A stretch of 7,366 bases of DNA from Xanthobacteraceae bacterium (lineage in GTDB: Bacteria > Pseudomonadota > Alphaproteobacteria > Rhizobiales > Xanthobacteraceae), in the NCBI GenBank assembly GCA_030039655.1, contig JASHVC010000704.1, positions 1 to 7,366 of the forward strand. The letters run 5' to 3'. A model generated the notes under the pieces. That model saw only the letters and a list, made by a program, of their open reading frames with translations. It made no database searches and was not told where the DNA came from. The translations under genes were made by a program, and so were the position numbers. Shown here in pieces: positions 1-6,580 of the stretch (its first letter is position 1; each line of letters begins with the position of its first letter).

Positions 1-462
1 CTGCTCGATTCTCTCCTGATCGGACGCCTTGACGTGTTTGCGAGCGCGGTCACGCATTTGATTCTTCCGGCGCTGGCGCTCGGCCTCGCGTTTTCACCGG
101 CGATCATGCGCGTGCTGCGTTCGAGTTTGTTCGATGTCTATCACGAGGATTACATCCAGCAGGCGCGGCTGCGCGGCCTTTCCGAACGGCAAATCCTACT
201 CGGCCACGCGTTCAAGAATGCATCGCTGCCAACGCTCACGCTCGCCGGCGTCCAGTTCGGCATCCTGTTCAGCGGCACGCTGCTGGTCGAGGTGGTCTAT
301 TCGTATCCCGGCATGGGCAACCTGATGGTCGATGCGGTGCGCAACGCCGATCTGCCACTGATTCAGGCCATAGGGCTCACCTATTGTGTGGTCGTGCTCA
401 TCATCAATACGATGGTGGACAGCCTCTACGTCGTACTTAATCCGAAATTGCGGGTGCGCTGA
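1..462 (+). CDS. ABC transporter permease, DppB/OppB type (5'-truncated by window edge)
   Basis: This is the C-terminal 153 residues of an inner-membrane permease of a peptide/nickel-type ABC importer. Frame 1 is open from base 1, so the GTG at 34 is an internal codon and the true start lies to the left. The sequence shows a hydrophobic segment (LILPALALGLAF), then the cytoplasmic EAA-type loop that contacts the ATPase (DYIQQARLRGLS, from base 148). Next come the family-typical stretch around VEVVYSYPGMGNL and a last membrane segment ending in VVLNPKLRVR. DppB/OppB/GsiC proteins are usually about 306-340 aa, so roughly half is seen. The stop shares one base with the start of the next permease (TGATG), which suggests coupled translation. 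The family is clear, but the substrate (dipeptide, oligopeptide, glutathione, nickel or other) cannot be read from the permease. Confidence 0.93.
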   Translation: MLDSLLIGRLDVFASAVTHLILPALALGLAFSPAIMRVLRSSLFDVYHEDYIQQARLRGLSERQILLGHAFKNASLPTLTLAGVQFGILFSGTLLVEVVYSYPGMGNLMVDAVRNADLPLIQAIGLTYCVVVLIINTMVDSLYVVLNPKLRVR

Positions 463-1319
463 TGCCCGATGCGATCGCCCGATCGCTGCACTCGCCAAGG
501 GTCCTGGTCGCGCTCGGTATGGCGCTCTGCATCGCCGTCTGCGCGCTCTTCGCCGACGTCTTGGCGCCGCACGACCCTGCCGAACAAAATCTGCTCGCGA
601 TCCTGGCGCCGCCCGCATGGGTGCGCGGTGGCGATCCGAGCTTTCTCCTCGGCACCGACAGCCTTGGTCGCGATGTGCTGTCACGCCTGATCTACGGCGC
701 GCGCACCGCGATGATCGTGGCGTTCTGCGCGTCGATCGGCGCCGCGATCATCGGCACCATCCTGGCGCACGTCGCCGGCTATTTCGGTGGCGTGGTCGAT
801 TGGATCATCGGCCGCCTGGTCGATGTGTGGATGTCGTTTCCGCCGGTGATCCTGTCGCTGATCCTCATGGTGGGCCTTGGCGTCGGCCTCGACCGAGTCA
901 TTCTCGCCATCGTGCTCGTCGACTGGACGCGATTCTGCCGCGTGCTGCGCAGCGAGGTGCTGATCGTGACCCGCCACGATTATGTGGCGGCGGCGCGGCT
1001 CTTGGGCTTTACCCATTGGCAGACCATCGTCCGCGAGGTGTTTCCCGCGACACTGCCGCTCCTCATCACCCTCGTCAGCCTGGAAATGGCGATCGCGGTT
1101 GTGGTCGAAGCGATCCTGTCCTTTGTCGGGCTCGGCGTCGGCGCCAATGAGGTGGCGTGGGGCCAGATGATCGCGGACGCGCGCCAATACGTTTATCAAT
1201 CACCGTGGAATTTGCTGCTGCCGATGCTTTGCATCTTCCTGACAGTCGCCGGGTTCAATCTGCTCGGCGATGGACTACGCCGCACGCTCGACGTGCGGCT
1301 GGCAGAGACTGGACGCTAA
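462..1319 (+). CDS. ABC transporter permease, DppC/OppC type
   Basis: A complete 285-aa inner-membrane permease, the second subunit of the importer pore; the length is normal for DppC/OppC/GsiD. The N-terminal membrane helix (about residues 14-36) is followed by the hallmark GTDSLGRD (64-71) that opens the transmembrane domain of DppC-type permeases. Further hydrophobic segments lie near residues 82-105, 125-145, 195-225 and 245-270. The EAA loop begins at D173 (DYVAAARLLGFTHWQ) and should dock on the ATPase halves encoded next. The ATG start overlaps the preceding stop by one base, as expected for translational coupling, so no strong ribosome binding site is needed. The gene ends in TAA one base before the probable ATPase start. 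The family is certain; the substrate is unknown. Confidence 0.96.
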   Translation: MPDAIARSLHSPRVLVALGMALCIAVCALFADVLAPHDPAEQNLLAILAPPAWVRGGDPSFLLGTDSLGRDVLSRLIYGARTAMIVAFCASIGAAIIGTILAHVAGYFGGVVDWIIGRLVDVWMSFPPVILSLILMVGLGVGLDRVILAIVLVDWTRFCRVLRSEVLIVTRHDYVAAARLLGFTHWQTIVREVFPATLPLLITLVSLEMAIAVVVEAILSFVGLGVGANEVAWGQMIADARQYVYQSPWNLLLPMLCIFLTVAGFNLLGDGLRRTLDVRLAETGR

Positions 1320-1320
1320 G

Positions 1321-3165
1321 ATGCTCGCGCTGGAGGCCCGCGATCTGACCCTCAGCGCCCGCATCGACGGCGCCGCCGTTCCCGCGATCCGCTCGCTGTC
1401 GTTCGCCCTGCAGCCGGGAAAAATTCTAGGCCTCGTCGGCGAATCCGGCGCCGGAAAAACCATGATCGGGCGCGCCATTGCACAACTGCTTCCGCCTGGC
1501 TTCGCGGTGACCGGCGGATCGCTGCTGTTTGAAGAGGAAGATCTCGTGCGCATGGCGCCAGCGCGACGCCGCGCTTTGCTCGGCCGCGCCATTGCCTTCA
1601 TCCCGCAAGCACCCATGACGGCGCTCAATCCGGTGCAGACCATCGGCGTGCAATTCGACGAACACCTTGCGCGGCTTGGGCAGCGCAGCCGCAAGGAGCG
1701 GCGGGCGCACGCGCTGGCCATGCTGGAAGCCGCAAGGCTGCCGCACGCCCGCGAATTGCTGGCGCAATATCCCCATCAACTTTCCGGTGGGATGTGCCAG
1801 CGCGTGCTGATCGCGCTGGCTTTTTCAAGTAATCCGCGCCTGGTCGTCGCGGACGAACCGACGACCGCGCTCGATGTAACCATGCACCCGCAGATTTTGC
1901 GGCTGATCGCCGATATGCAGCGTCAGCACGGCACTGCGGTCGTTTTCATCACCCACGATCTGCGCTTGGCCGCGCAACTCTGCGACGACGTGCTCGTGAT
2001 GTATGCGGGCCGCGCGGTGGAAAGCGGCCCGGCGCGCGCCGTGCTGTCGACGCCTGCGCATCCCTATACGCGCTGTCTGCAGCTCGCCAATCCGCCGATG
2101 AGCGCGGAACGGCGCGCCCTATACGTGATGCCAGACCAGATGCCGAGCTTGCGGCAGCTGCAGACCATAGCCGGCTGCCATTTCACGCCACGATGTCCGC
2201 TTGCAGTCGAGGAATGCCGCGGCAACGAGCCGCCGAATGTGGCGATCGCCACCGGCCATAATGCTGCGTGTTTCCGCGCCAACGCCACGCCGAGCATACT
2301 AGCGGTGCAGCAAAGAGCCGCCGCGCAGCAGGTCTCCGAGCACGGCGTCCTTCAGGTCGAAAGACTCGCCAAACACTATCAGATTGGCGGCGGCCTCTTT
2401 AACAACGGGCGCACTATTGCGGCCGTGAAGGATGCTTCGTTCAACGTCGCCGAGAACGAATTCGTCGGCCTTGTCGGCGAGAGCGGCAGCGGCAAGAGCA
2501 CCATCGCCAAAATGCTGGTCGGCCTTGAACAGCCTTCGGCGGGCAGAATTTTGTTCAACGGCGAAGACGTCACTGACCAATCGCTGCGCGGTAGCGCGCT
2601 GCGTGCCGCAAGCCTGCAGATGGTGTTCCAAGATCCGCAATCGGCCCTGAACCCACGCCGCCGCGTTGCCAGCATCGTCACCCAGGCGATGGAAGCCGGC
2701 AGCCGTTACGCGCGATGGGACGAGCGGCTCAAGCGAACCCAAGAGCTGCTGGCAGAGGTGGGCATGGCGGCGGATTTTGCATCGCGACTGCCCGGCCAAT
2801 TGTCGGGCGGGCAGCGGCAGCGCATCAACATTGCGCGTGCGCTTTGCAACATTCCGAAGGTTCTCGTTGCCGATGAAATCGTCTCGGGCCTCGATGTGTC
2901 AATTCAAGCGCAGCTCCTGAATCTGCTGGCGCGGCTGCGGGACGAACTCGGCTTTGCCATGCTGTTTATTTCCCACGACCTCTCCGTGGTGCGGCATCTG
3001 TGCAGCCGGGTGCTGGTGATGTATCGCGGCGAAATCGTCGAGCAGGGGCCGACCGAGAAGGTCTTCGCCGATCCGCAGCATCCGCATACGCAGGCGCTGC
3101 TATCTTCGGTGCCACCGGACGAGCCCGAAGCAGCGTGGTCGATGCTACAAGCCGCGGAAAATTAG
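1321..3165 (+). CDS. Fused dipeptide/oligopeptide-type ABC ATPase (DppD-DppF in one chain)
   Basis: This 614-aa protein carries two complete ATPase domains that power the importer, as in GsiA. Domain 1: Walker A GESGAGKT (40-47), Q-loop Q96, signature LSGGM (154-158), Walker B VVADEP (175-180), H-loop H212. Between the domains lies an oligopeptide-transporter C-terminal extension with cysteines 286, 292, 299 and 317, matching the four-cysteine motif known in DppD-type ATPases. Domain 2: Walker A GESGSGKST (386-394), Q437, signature LSGGQ (494-498), Walker B with D518/E519, H552. Domain 2 has DEIVSGLD where DEPVSALD is usual. An in-frame ATG at 1270 would add 17 residues inside the permease gene. 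I prefer ATG 1321, directly after the permease stop, because MLALEARDLTL matches the usual start of the domain. The second half lacks the Cys-rich tail. The substrate is unassigned. Confidence 0.95.
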   Translation: MLALEARDLTLSARIDGAAVPAIRSLSFALQPGKILGLVGESGAGKTMIGRAIAQLLPPGFAVTGGSLLFEEEDLVRMAPARRRALLGRAIAFIPQAPMTALNPVQTIGVQFDEHLARLGQRSRKERRAHALAMLEAARLPHARELLAQYPHQLSGGMCQRVLIALAFSSNPRLVVADEPTTALDVTMHPQILRLIADMQRQHGTAVVFITHDLRLAAQLCDDVLVMYAGRAVESGPARAVLSTPAHPYTRCLQLANPPMSAERRALYVMPDQMPSLRQLQTIAGCHFTPRCPLAVEECRGNEPPNVAIATGHNAACFRANATPSILAVQQRAAAQQVSEHGVLQVERLAKHYQIGGGLFNNGRTIAAVKDASFNVAENEFVGLVGESGSGKSTIAKMLVGLEQPSAGRILFNGEDVTDQSLRGSALRAASLQMVFQDPQSALNPRRRVASIVTQAMEAGSRYARWDERLKRTQELLAEVGMAADFASRLPGQLSGGQRQRINIARALCNIPKVLVADEIVSGLDVSIQAQLLNLLARLRDELGFAMLFISHDLSVVRHLCSRVLVMYRGEIVEQGPTEKVFADPQHPHTQALLSSVPPDEPEAAWSMLQAAEN

Positions 3166-3175
3166 AGACTGAGAC

Positions 3176-3964
3176 TCAACCATGACTCAGAAATTCCTCA
3201 AGCGCTTGCGGCGACGGCAGGGCAAAGCCCGACTGCGGGTGGCGGCTTATGATCGGCAATCCGAGGCGCTTTAACTTCACCGCCATCTCGGCCGCTTTGA
3301 TCACCACAGTGACGCCGTTGAGAATCGGGGCGCCGTCAACGTTGGCGCCCGGATCGTTGCCGAACAGCATCATCGGAATGCCGCCGGTCGGCACGATGAT
3401 ATCGGCGCCCACGTCGATCAGGCGCCGCGCCTCGCTCGCGAAGACGGTCCACAGCTCCGTCTTTTTGGCCGGCGAAGCGAACGCCTCCATGTAGTCCGGG
3501 ATGCTGGCGTTGATAGCGCGAATGCCGGCGATGCGCTGTTGCAACCCGTAGCGATAAATCTGCTCGGCGTGGGTCGGAATGAAAGCGGGATTGATCGCAA
3601 GCAAGCCGAGCTTGCGGGCCATCGTGCAGGCGTGCAGCAGGGTCGCTTCGCCGAGGCCAAGGACGGGTATATTCACCGATGCCCGCGCGTCGTAGAGTCC
3701 GACGTCCTGAAAATGGTTCATGAAGAAGACGTCGTAGTTCTCGCGCTCAGCGTGGATGGCGCCGCGGACGACCGCGCGCGAAAAGCGGAATTCGGAGAGC
3801 GCGTGCACGGTCGTGACCGAGGGCGTCATGGTCTTGAATTCCAGCTTGAAATCGGGATCGGTGCAGGCCTGCATGTGGGGCAGCAGCGCCGCCAGGTAAT
3901 TGCGGTGGCCGACCTGATCGGTGGCGCCCTGCGCCCAGATGCGAAATGTCTTCGTTGTGGTCAA
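3176..3964 (-). CDS. Asp/Glu/hydantoin racemase-superfamily protein without catalytic cysteines (paralogue 1)
   Basis: A 262-aa soluble protein of the Asp/Glu/hydantoin racemase fold, which includes cofactor-independent racemases, maleate isomerase and arylmalonate decarboxylase. Recognisable family blocks are HALSEFR (54-60), the segment at 77-108 with IPVLGLGEA, and GADIIVPTGG (186-195). Hydantoin racemases carry one catalytic Cys in a motif like ACFGDPG and one in a motif like GCAGM. Here the aligned positions are H84 (NHFQDVGL) and G194 or G195 (PTGGIPM), so ordinary two-Cys racemization is unlikely. I chose the TTG start at 3964 because GGGAGGG (3975-3969) sits just upstream at ideal spacing. 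It also makes the protein exactly as long as the paralogue at 4861-5649. An ATG at 3988 would add eight residues that include the ribosome binding site. The stop is 10 bp from the convergent ATPase gene. The reaction is unknown. Confidence 0.85.
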   Translation of the reverse strand: MTTTKTFRIWAQGATDQVGHRNYLAALLPHMQACTDPDFKLEFKTMTPSVTTVHALSEFRFSRAVVRGAIHAERENYDVFFMNHFQDVGLYDARASVNIPVLGLGEATLLHACTMARKLGLLAINPAFIPTHAEQIYRYGLQQRIAGIRAINASIPDYMEAFASPAKKTELWTVFASEARRLIDVGADIIVPTGGIPMMLFGNDPGANVDGAPILNGVTVVIKAAEMAVKLKRLGLPIISRHPQSGFALPSPQALEEFLSHG

Positions 3965-4073
3965 TTGGCCCTCCCGCAGCCTTCGCATACCGCTTCGTGC
4001 TATGGCTCGACCTTATTCTATCCGTGCGGCCGACACGAGGAGATCGGGCGTAGCGTCGCCGAGGACAGAACAA
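3965..4073. promoter_or_regulatory. Divergent intergenic region between racemase-like gene 1 and the EthD-like gene
   Basis: These 109 bp separate two divergently read starts and must hold the promoter(s) for one or both genes. On the minus strand TAGAAT (4020-4015) matches the -10 consensus TATAAT at five of six bases, but I see no good -35 box 16-18 bases upstream of it. On the plus strand the same stretch offers TATTCT (4014-4019), also without a convincing -35. GAGGA at 4061-4065 is the ribosome binding site of the EthD-like gene. No clear operator palindrome was found. The placement is solid; the exact boxes are weak. Confidence 0.4.
3969..3975 (-). promoter_or_regulatory. Ribosome binding site that sets a TTG start
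   Basis: On the minus strand this reads GGGAGGG followed by CCAA and TTG, so the GGAGG core lies five bases before the TTG at 3964. The ATG at 3988 lies upstream of it and has no comparable site. This supports TTG as the real start of the first racemase-like gene. Confidence 0.7.
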
Positions 4074-4769
4074 ATGAGCACGTGTCTTTTCCTGAGCTTC
4101 CGATCTGCCGGCGCCCTTTCGGCCGGCGAGTTGAACAAGCTCGACGGCGTACTGCGGGCAACGCCCCGGCTGCAGAAAGCGCTCGTTCACACCTCGTCCA
4201 GCGCCGAGGACCCTTACGTCAAGGACGGGCCATCGCCTTCGCTGGTGCTGCAGCTTTACTTCGACCAACTGCCAGAGCTTGAGGCAGCGCTGTCGCGCAG
4301 CAGCCCTCTCGGTGCGCTCGCCTCGCGCGACGAATTTCCAACCCTGTCCCAGGCCGAAATCAGCCAGCAAGCCATGCTGGTTCGCCCGTTCGCCGTGCCC
4401 GAACCGAAGTTCGAAACGCCGCCGGGCGAGCCCTATTGCACTTATCTCGTGTCCTACGAGGGCGAGGCCGAAGATTTGAACGCATGGCACGCCCATTACC
4501 TGGAGAACCACACCAGGCACATGGCGATGTTTCCCAAGATACGCGAGCTTGAAGTCTACACGCGGCTTGACTGGGTCAGCCGCGCTCCGTGGCGGCGCGC
4601 GCATTTTATGCAGCGGAACAAGGTGGCGTTCGATAGTCCCGATGTGCTGCAACAGGCGCTGCATTCGCCGGTGCGCCACGAGATGCGCGCGGACTATCGA
4701 ACTTTTCCACCCTTCACCGGCCCGAACAACCACTACGCCATGGCGACGCGCGCCGTGAAGCCGCGATGA
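4074..4769 (+). CDS. Tandem EthD-like / dimeric alpha-beta barrel domain protein
   Basis: A 231-aa soluble protein with no signal peptide or membrane segment. It reads as two ferredoxin-like halves in tandem, residues 1 to about 90 and about 121-231, joined by a proline-rich linker. Each half has a first strand (CLFLSF / CTYLVSY), a helix, a P-x-(L/I)-(Q/R)-(K/E) turn into a second strand (LVHT / EVYT), and a repeated tail: YFDQLPELEAAL ending EFPTL versus AFDSPDVLQQAL ending TFPPF. The second half resembles EthD-type domains (AWHAHYLENHT, then FPKIRELEVYTRLD). EthD-like domains are small dimeric barrels linked to degradation pathways; many have no known reaction. The frame is open back to 3921, but ATG 4074 has GAGGA eight bases upstream and avoids overlap with the divergent gene, so I use it. 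The position between two racemase-like genes suggests a shared pathway. Function is inferred only from fold and context. Confidence 0.72.
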   Translation: MSTCLFLSFRSAGALSAGELNKLDGVLRATPRLQKALVHTSSSAEDPYVKDGPSPSLVLQLYFDQLPELEAALSRSSPLGALASRDEFPTLSQAEISQQAMLVRPFAVPEPKFETPPGEPYCTYLVSYEGEAEDLNAWHAHYLENHTRHMAMFPKIRELEVYTRLDWVSRAPWRRAHFMQRNKVAFDSPDVLQQALHSPVRHEMRADYRTFPPFTGPNNHYAMATRAVKPR

Positions 4770-4770
4770 C

Positions 4771-4802
4771 GCGCCGGGCTTGAAACCCGAGCCGGTATTG
4801 CG
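4771..4802 (+). other. Imperfect hairpin just after the EthD-like gene
   Basis: Directly after the stop, GCGCCGGGCT can fold with AGCCGG and a distal GCGC, leaving a bulged G and an unpaired TATT. There is no T-run after it, so it is not a standard intrinsic terminator. It could be a weak attenuator, an mRNA end-protecting structure, or chance in GC-rich DNA. The rest of the 91-bp gap (4770-4860) shows no clear promoter. Confidence 0.2.
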
Positions 4803-4848
4803 CGTCGCCGCTGCATAGTGTCACAACGAGCCATCCAGGTTGTTTGTT

Positions 4849-4855
4849 GGGGGAG
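4849..4855 (+). promoter_or_regulatory. Strong ribosome binding site of racemase-like gene 2
   Basis: GGGGGAG lies five bases before ATG 4861. An in-frame ATG at 4840 lies upstream of this site, so the site decides for 4861 as the start. The gap to the EthD-like gene is only 91 bp on the same strand, so the two may share a transcript. Confidence 0.7.
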
Positions 4856-4860
4856 CGAAC

Positions 4861-5649
4861 ATGGCCGAGCCGTCCCGTCCCGCGCGTGTTTGGTACCAGA
4901 GCTTCGTTCATCCGATCGAGCAAGCGCCCTACATCGAGCGGCTACAAGCATTTCTCGACAAGGCCGCCAGTCCCGGCGTCAAGTTTGAAGTGCATGGCCT
5001 CGATCCGCCGGACCGGCATTTTCATGCGCTGACCGAATTCCGCTGCGCCGCGCAGACCATTCGCAATGCGCTCGAAGCGGAACGCAACGGCTACGACGCA
5101 TTCGTCATCGGCCATTTCCAGGAGCCGGGCCTTCTTGAAATTCGCAGCGCGGTGGACATCCCCGTTGTGGGCCTCGGCGAAGCAAGCATGCTGGCGGCGC
5201 TCAGCATGGGTGGATGGTTGGGCCTTGTGACAATCGATCCAAGTTTCATCGACTGGCATGAGCGGCAGGTGCGCGCCCATTGCCTCGACCGGCGCGTAAT
5301 CGGCGTGCGCGCCGTACATATGGACCTGCCGAGCTTCATGCGCGCGTTTACGGACGAGGACAGCTACGCGAGGGTGCGCGCCGATTTTATCGAGCAGGTT
5401 CGCCCGCTCGTTGCCCGCGGCGCCGAGGTGATCCTTCCGGCCGGCGGCTTGCCCATGCTGCTGTTCTCCCGTGAGCGCCCCTTCATCATCGACCGCGCGC
5501 TCGTGCTCAACGGCATCGCGGTGGCGGTCAAAGCTGCGGAGATGGCGCTGGCGCTGCGCGACCTGACGGGCGCGGTGGTCAGCCGGCGCGGCACTTACGC
5601 CAAAGCATCGGACGCCTGCGTTGCCGAGTACCTGAGCGCACGGTGGTGA
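4861..5649 (+). CDS. Asp/Glu/hydantoin racemase-superfamily protein without catalytic cysteines (paralogue 2)
   Basis: A 262-aa soluble protein, clearly homologous to the minus-strand gene at 3176-3964 and of equal length. By eye, 18 of 32 residues match between positions 78-109 here and 77-108 there. Shared blocks are HALTEFR (55-61), HFQEPGL (85-91), IPVVGLGEA (100-108) and PAGGLPMLLF (193-202). The two catalytic cysteines known in hydantoin racemases are replaced by H85 and by Gly in PAGG. The remaining cysteines (62, 141 and one near the C-terminus) lie outside the usual active-site motifs. The start is fixed by GGGGGAG upstream. The gene follows the EthD-like gene and ends one base before the convergent oxidoreductase. 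It could be an isomerase, decarboxylase or lyase of changed chemistry, possibly working with its paralogue. Family call strong; reaction unknown. Confidence 0.87.
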   Translation: MAEPSRPARVWYQSFVHPIEQAPYIERLQAFLDKAASPGVKFEVHGLDPPDRHFHALTEFRCAAQTIRNALEAERNGYDAFVIGHFQEPGLLEIRSAVDIPVVGLGEASMLAALSMGGWLGLVTIDPSFIDWHERQVRAHCLDRRVIGVRAVHMDLPSFMRAFTDEDSYARVRADFIEQVRPLVARGAEVILPAGGLPMLLFSRERPFIIDRALVLNGIAVAVKAAEMALALRDLTGAVVSRRGTYAKASDACVAEYLSARW

Positions 5650-5650
5650 A

Positions 5651-6580
5651 CTAGCGAATCTTAAAGACGAGCTTGCCGCGGAAATGGCGCGCCTGGCTCA
5701 GGCGATGAGCTTCAGCGGCTTGCGACAACTGGTAGAGCTTGACCTCAGGCGGACGGATCGCTCCCGCGTCGTACAACTGGGCGATGCGGTCCATGGCCTT
5801 GCGCGAGCGCGGCACTGGCGGCCGCAGCGCCGTGACGTCGCCGCGGTCGGGCTTCGGCGCCTGGGCGCCCGAGGCGATGAAGGCGGCACGGCCGCCAGTC
5901 TTGAGCACCGCGAAGGATTTCTGCGCCACCTCGCCTCCGACGGTGTCGAAGACGGCGTCACAGCCCTTCACGACCGTGGTGAAGTCCTGCGCGTTATAGT
6001 CGATGACCTGGTCAGCGCCGAGACCGCGGACATAGTCGACGTTCGCCGCGCTGGTCGTGGTGATGACGTGAGCGCCAAGGTACTTGGCGAACTGAATGGC
6101 GAAGCCGGCAACACCGCCTGCGCCGCCTTGAATGAGGATCGTTTCACCGCGCTGCAGCTTCAGCGTTCCCTCAATCGAATCAATGGCCGTGAGACCGGTC
6201 AGCGCCAGGGCGGCGGCGTTCACGTGGGAGAGCCGCTCCGGTTTCTTACCGACAACTGCGGCCCCGATGGCGACCTTCTCAGCGTACATGCCTTCCCTGC
6301 CTGGCTCCAAAACGCCGAACACCGCGTCACCGACCTTCAGATCGGTCACCCCCGAACCGAGCGCACTGATGATCCCCGAAAAATCGCGCCCTGGAATTTG
6401 TGGAAATTTTACATCGGCATGGCGCGCATATTCGCCGGCGCGGAACTTCCAATCGGCGGCGTTGACGCTGGCCGCAAACTCATCAACCAGCACTTGGCCC
6501 GGACCCGCAACAGGATCAGGCACATCGCCGTACTGCAAAACTTCCGGTCCGCCAAATTTATCGAAATACGCAGCTTTCAT
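5651..6580 (-). CDS. Zinc-independent NADP-dependent quinone oxidoreductase-like MDR protein
   Basis: A 309-aa cytoplasmic medium-chain dehydrogenase/reductase. The GroES-like N-terminal domain includes the typical opening MKAAYFDKFGGPEVL, then ASVNAADWK (37-45) and PGRDFSG (63-69). The nucleotide-binding domain has GGAGGVAG (152-159) followed by AIQFAKYLGA, which is the NADPH-binding turn. The C-terminus AHRLSQ...HFRGKLVF (291-306) is the standard quinone oxidoreductase ending. The cysteines that bind catalytic or structural zinc in alcohol dehydrogenases are absent; the only Cys is 207. It likely reduces a quinone, enone or similar electrophile with NAD(P)H. Its ATG overlaps the stop of the upstream transporter gene by ATGA, so the two are probably translationally coupled. 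Its stop lies one base from the stop of the convergent racemase-like gene. The exact substrate is not readable. Confidence 0.92.
   Translation of the reverse strand: MKAAYFDKFGGPEVLQYGDVPDPVAGPGQVLVDEFAASVNAADWKFRAGEYARHADVKFPQIPGRDFSGIISALGSGVTDLKVGDAVFGVLEPGREGMYAEKVAIGAAVVGKKPERLSHVNAAALALTGLTAIDSIEGTLKLQRGETILIQGGAGGVAGFAIQFAKYLGAHVITTTSAANVDYVRGLGADQVIDYNAQDFTTVVKGCDAVFDTVGGEVAQKSFAVLKTGGRAAFIASGAQAPKPDRGDVTALRPPVPRSRKAMDRIAQLYDAGAIRPPEVKLYQLSQAAEAHRLSQARHFRGKLVFKIR
6577..6580 (-). other. ATGA stop/start overlap between transporter and oxidoreductase
   Basis: On the minus strand ATG (6580-6578) and TGA (6579-6577) overlap as ATGA. This places the two genes in one transcript, with the oxidoreductase start reached by re-initiating ribosomes. 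Only a weak GAGA-like ribosome binding site lies upstream. Confidence 0.85.

Noticed and set aside
1270..1320. Longer ATPase start at ATG 1270
   Set aside because: The extra 17 codons lie inside the permease gene and do not resemble an ABC ATPase N-terminus; ATG 1321 directly follows the permease stop.
462..3165. Nickel- or glutathione-specific importer
   Set aside because: The fused ATPase resembles GsiA in layout, but without the binding protein nothing in the permeases or ATPase fixes the substrate.
3169..3190. Inverted repeat CTGAGAC / GACTCAG between the convergent gene ends
   Set aside because: The stem is only six pairs with one mismatch and has no T-run on either strand, so it is too weak to call a terminator.
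3921..4073. In-frame upstream extension of the EthD-like gene from ATG 3921
   Set aside because: It would overlap the start of the divergent racemase-like gene, adds residues unlike the domain, and ignores the well-placed GAGGA before ATG 4074.
3747..4733. Long minus-strand open frame of 328 codons antisense to the EthD-like gene
   Set aside because: It overlaps real genes on both strands, has an Arg/His/Gln-rich composition typical of a GC-rich shadow frame, and shows no family motif.
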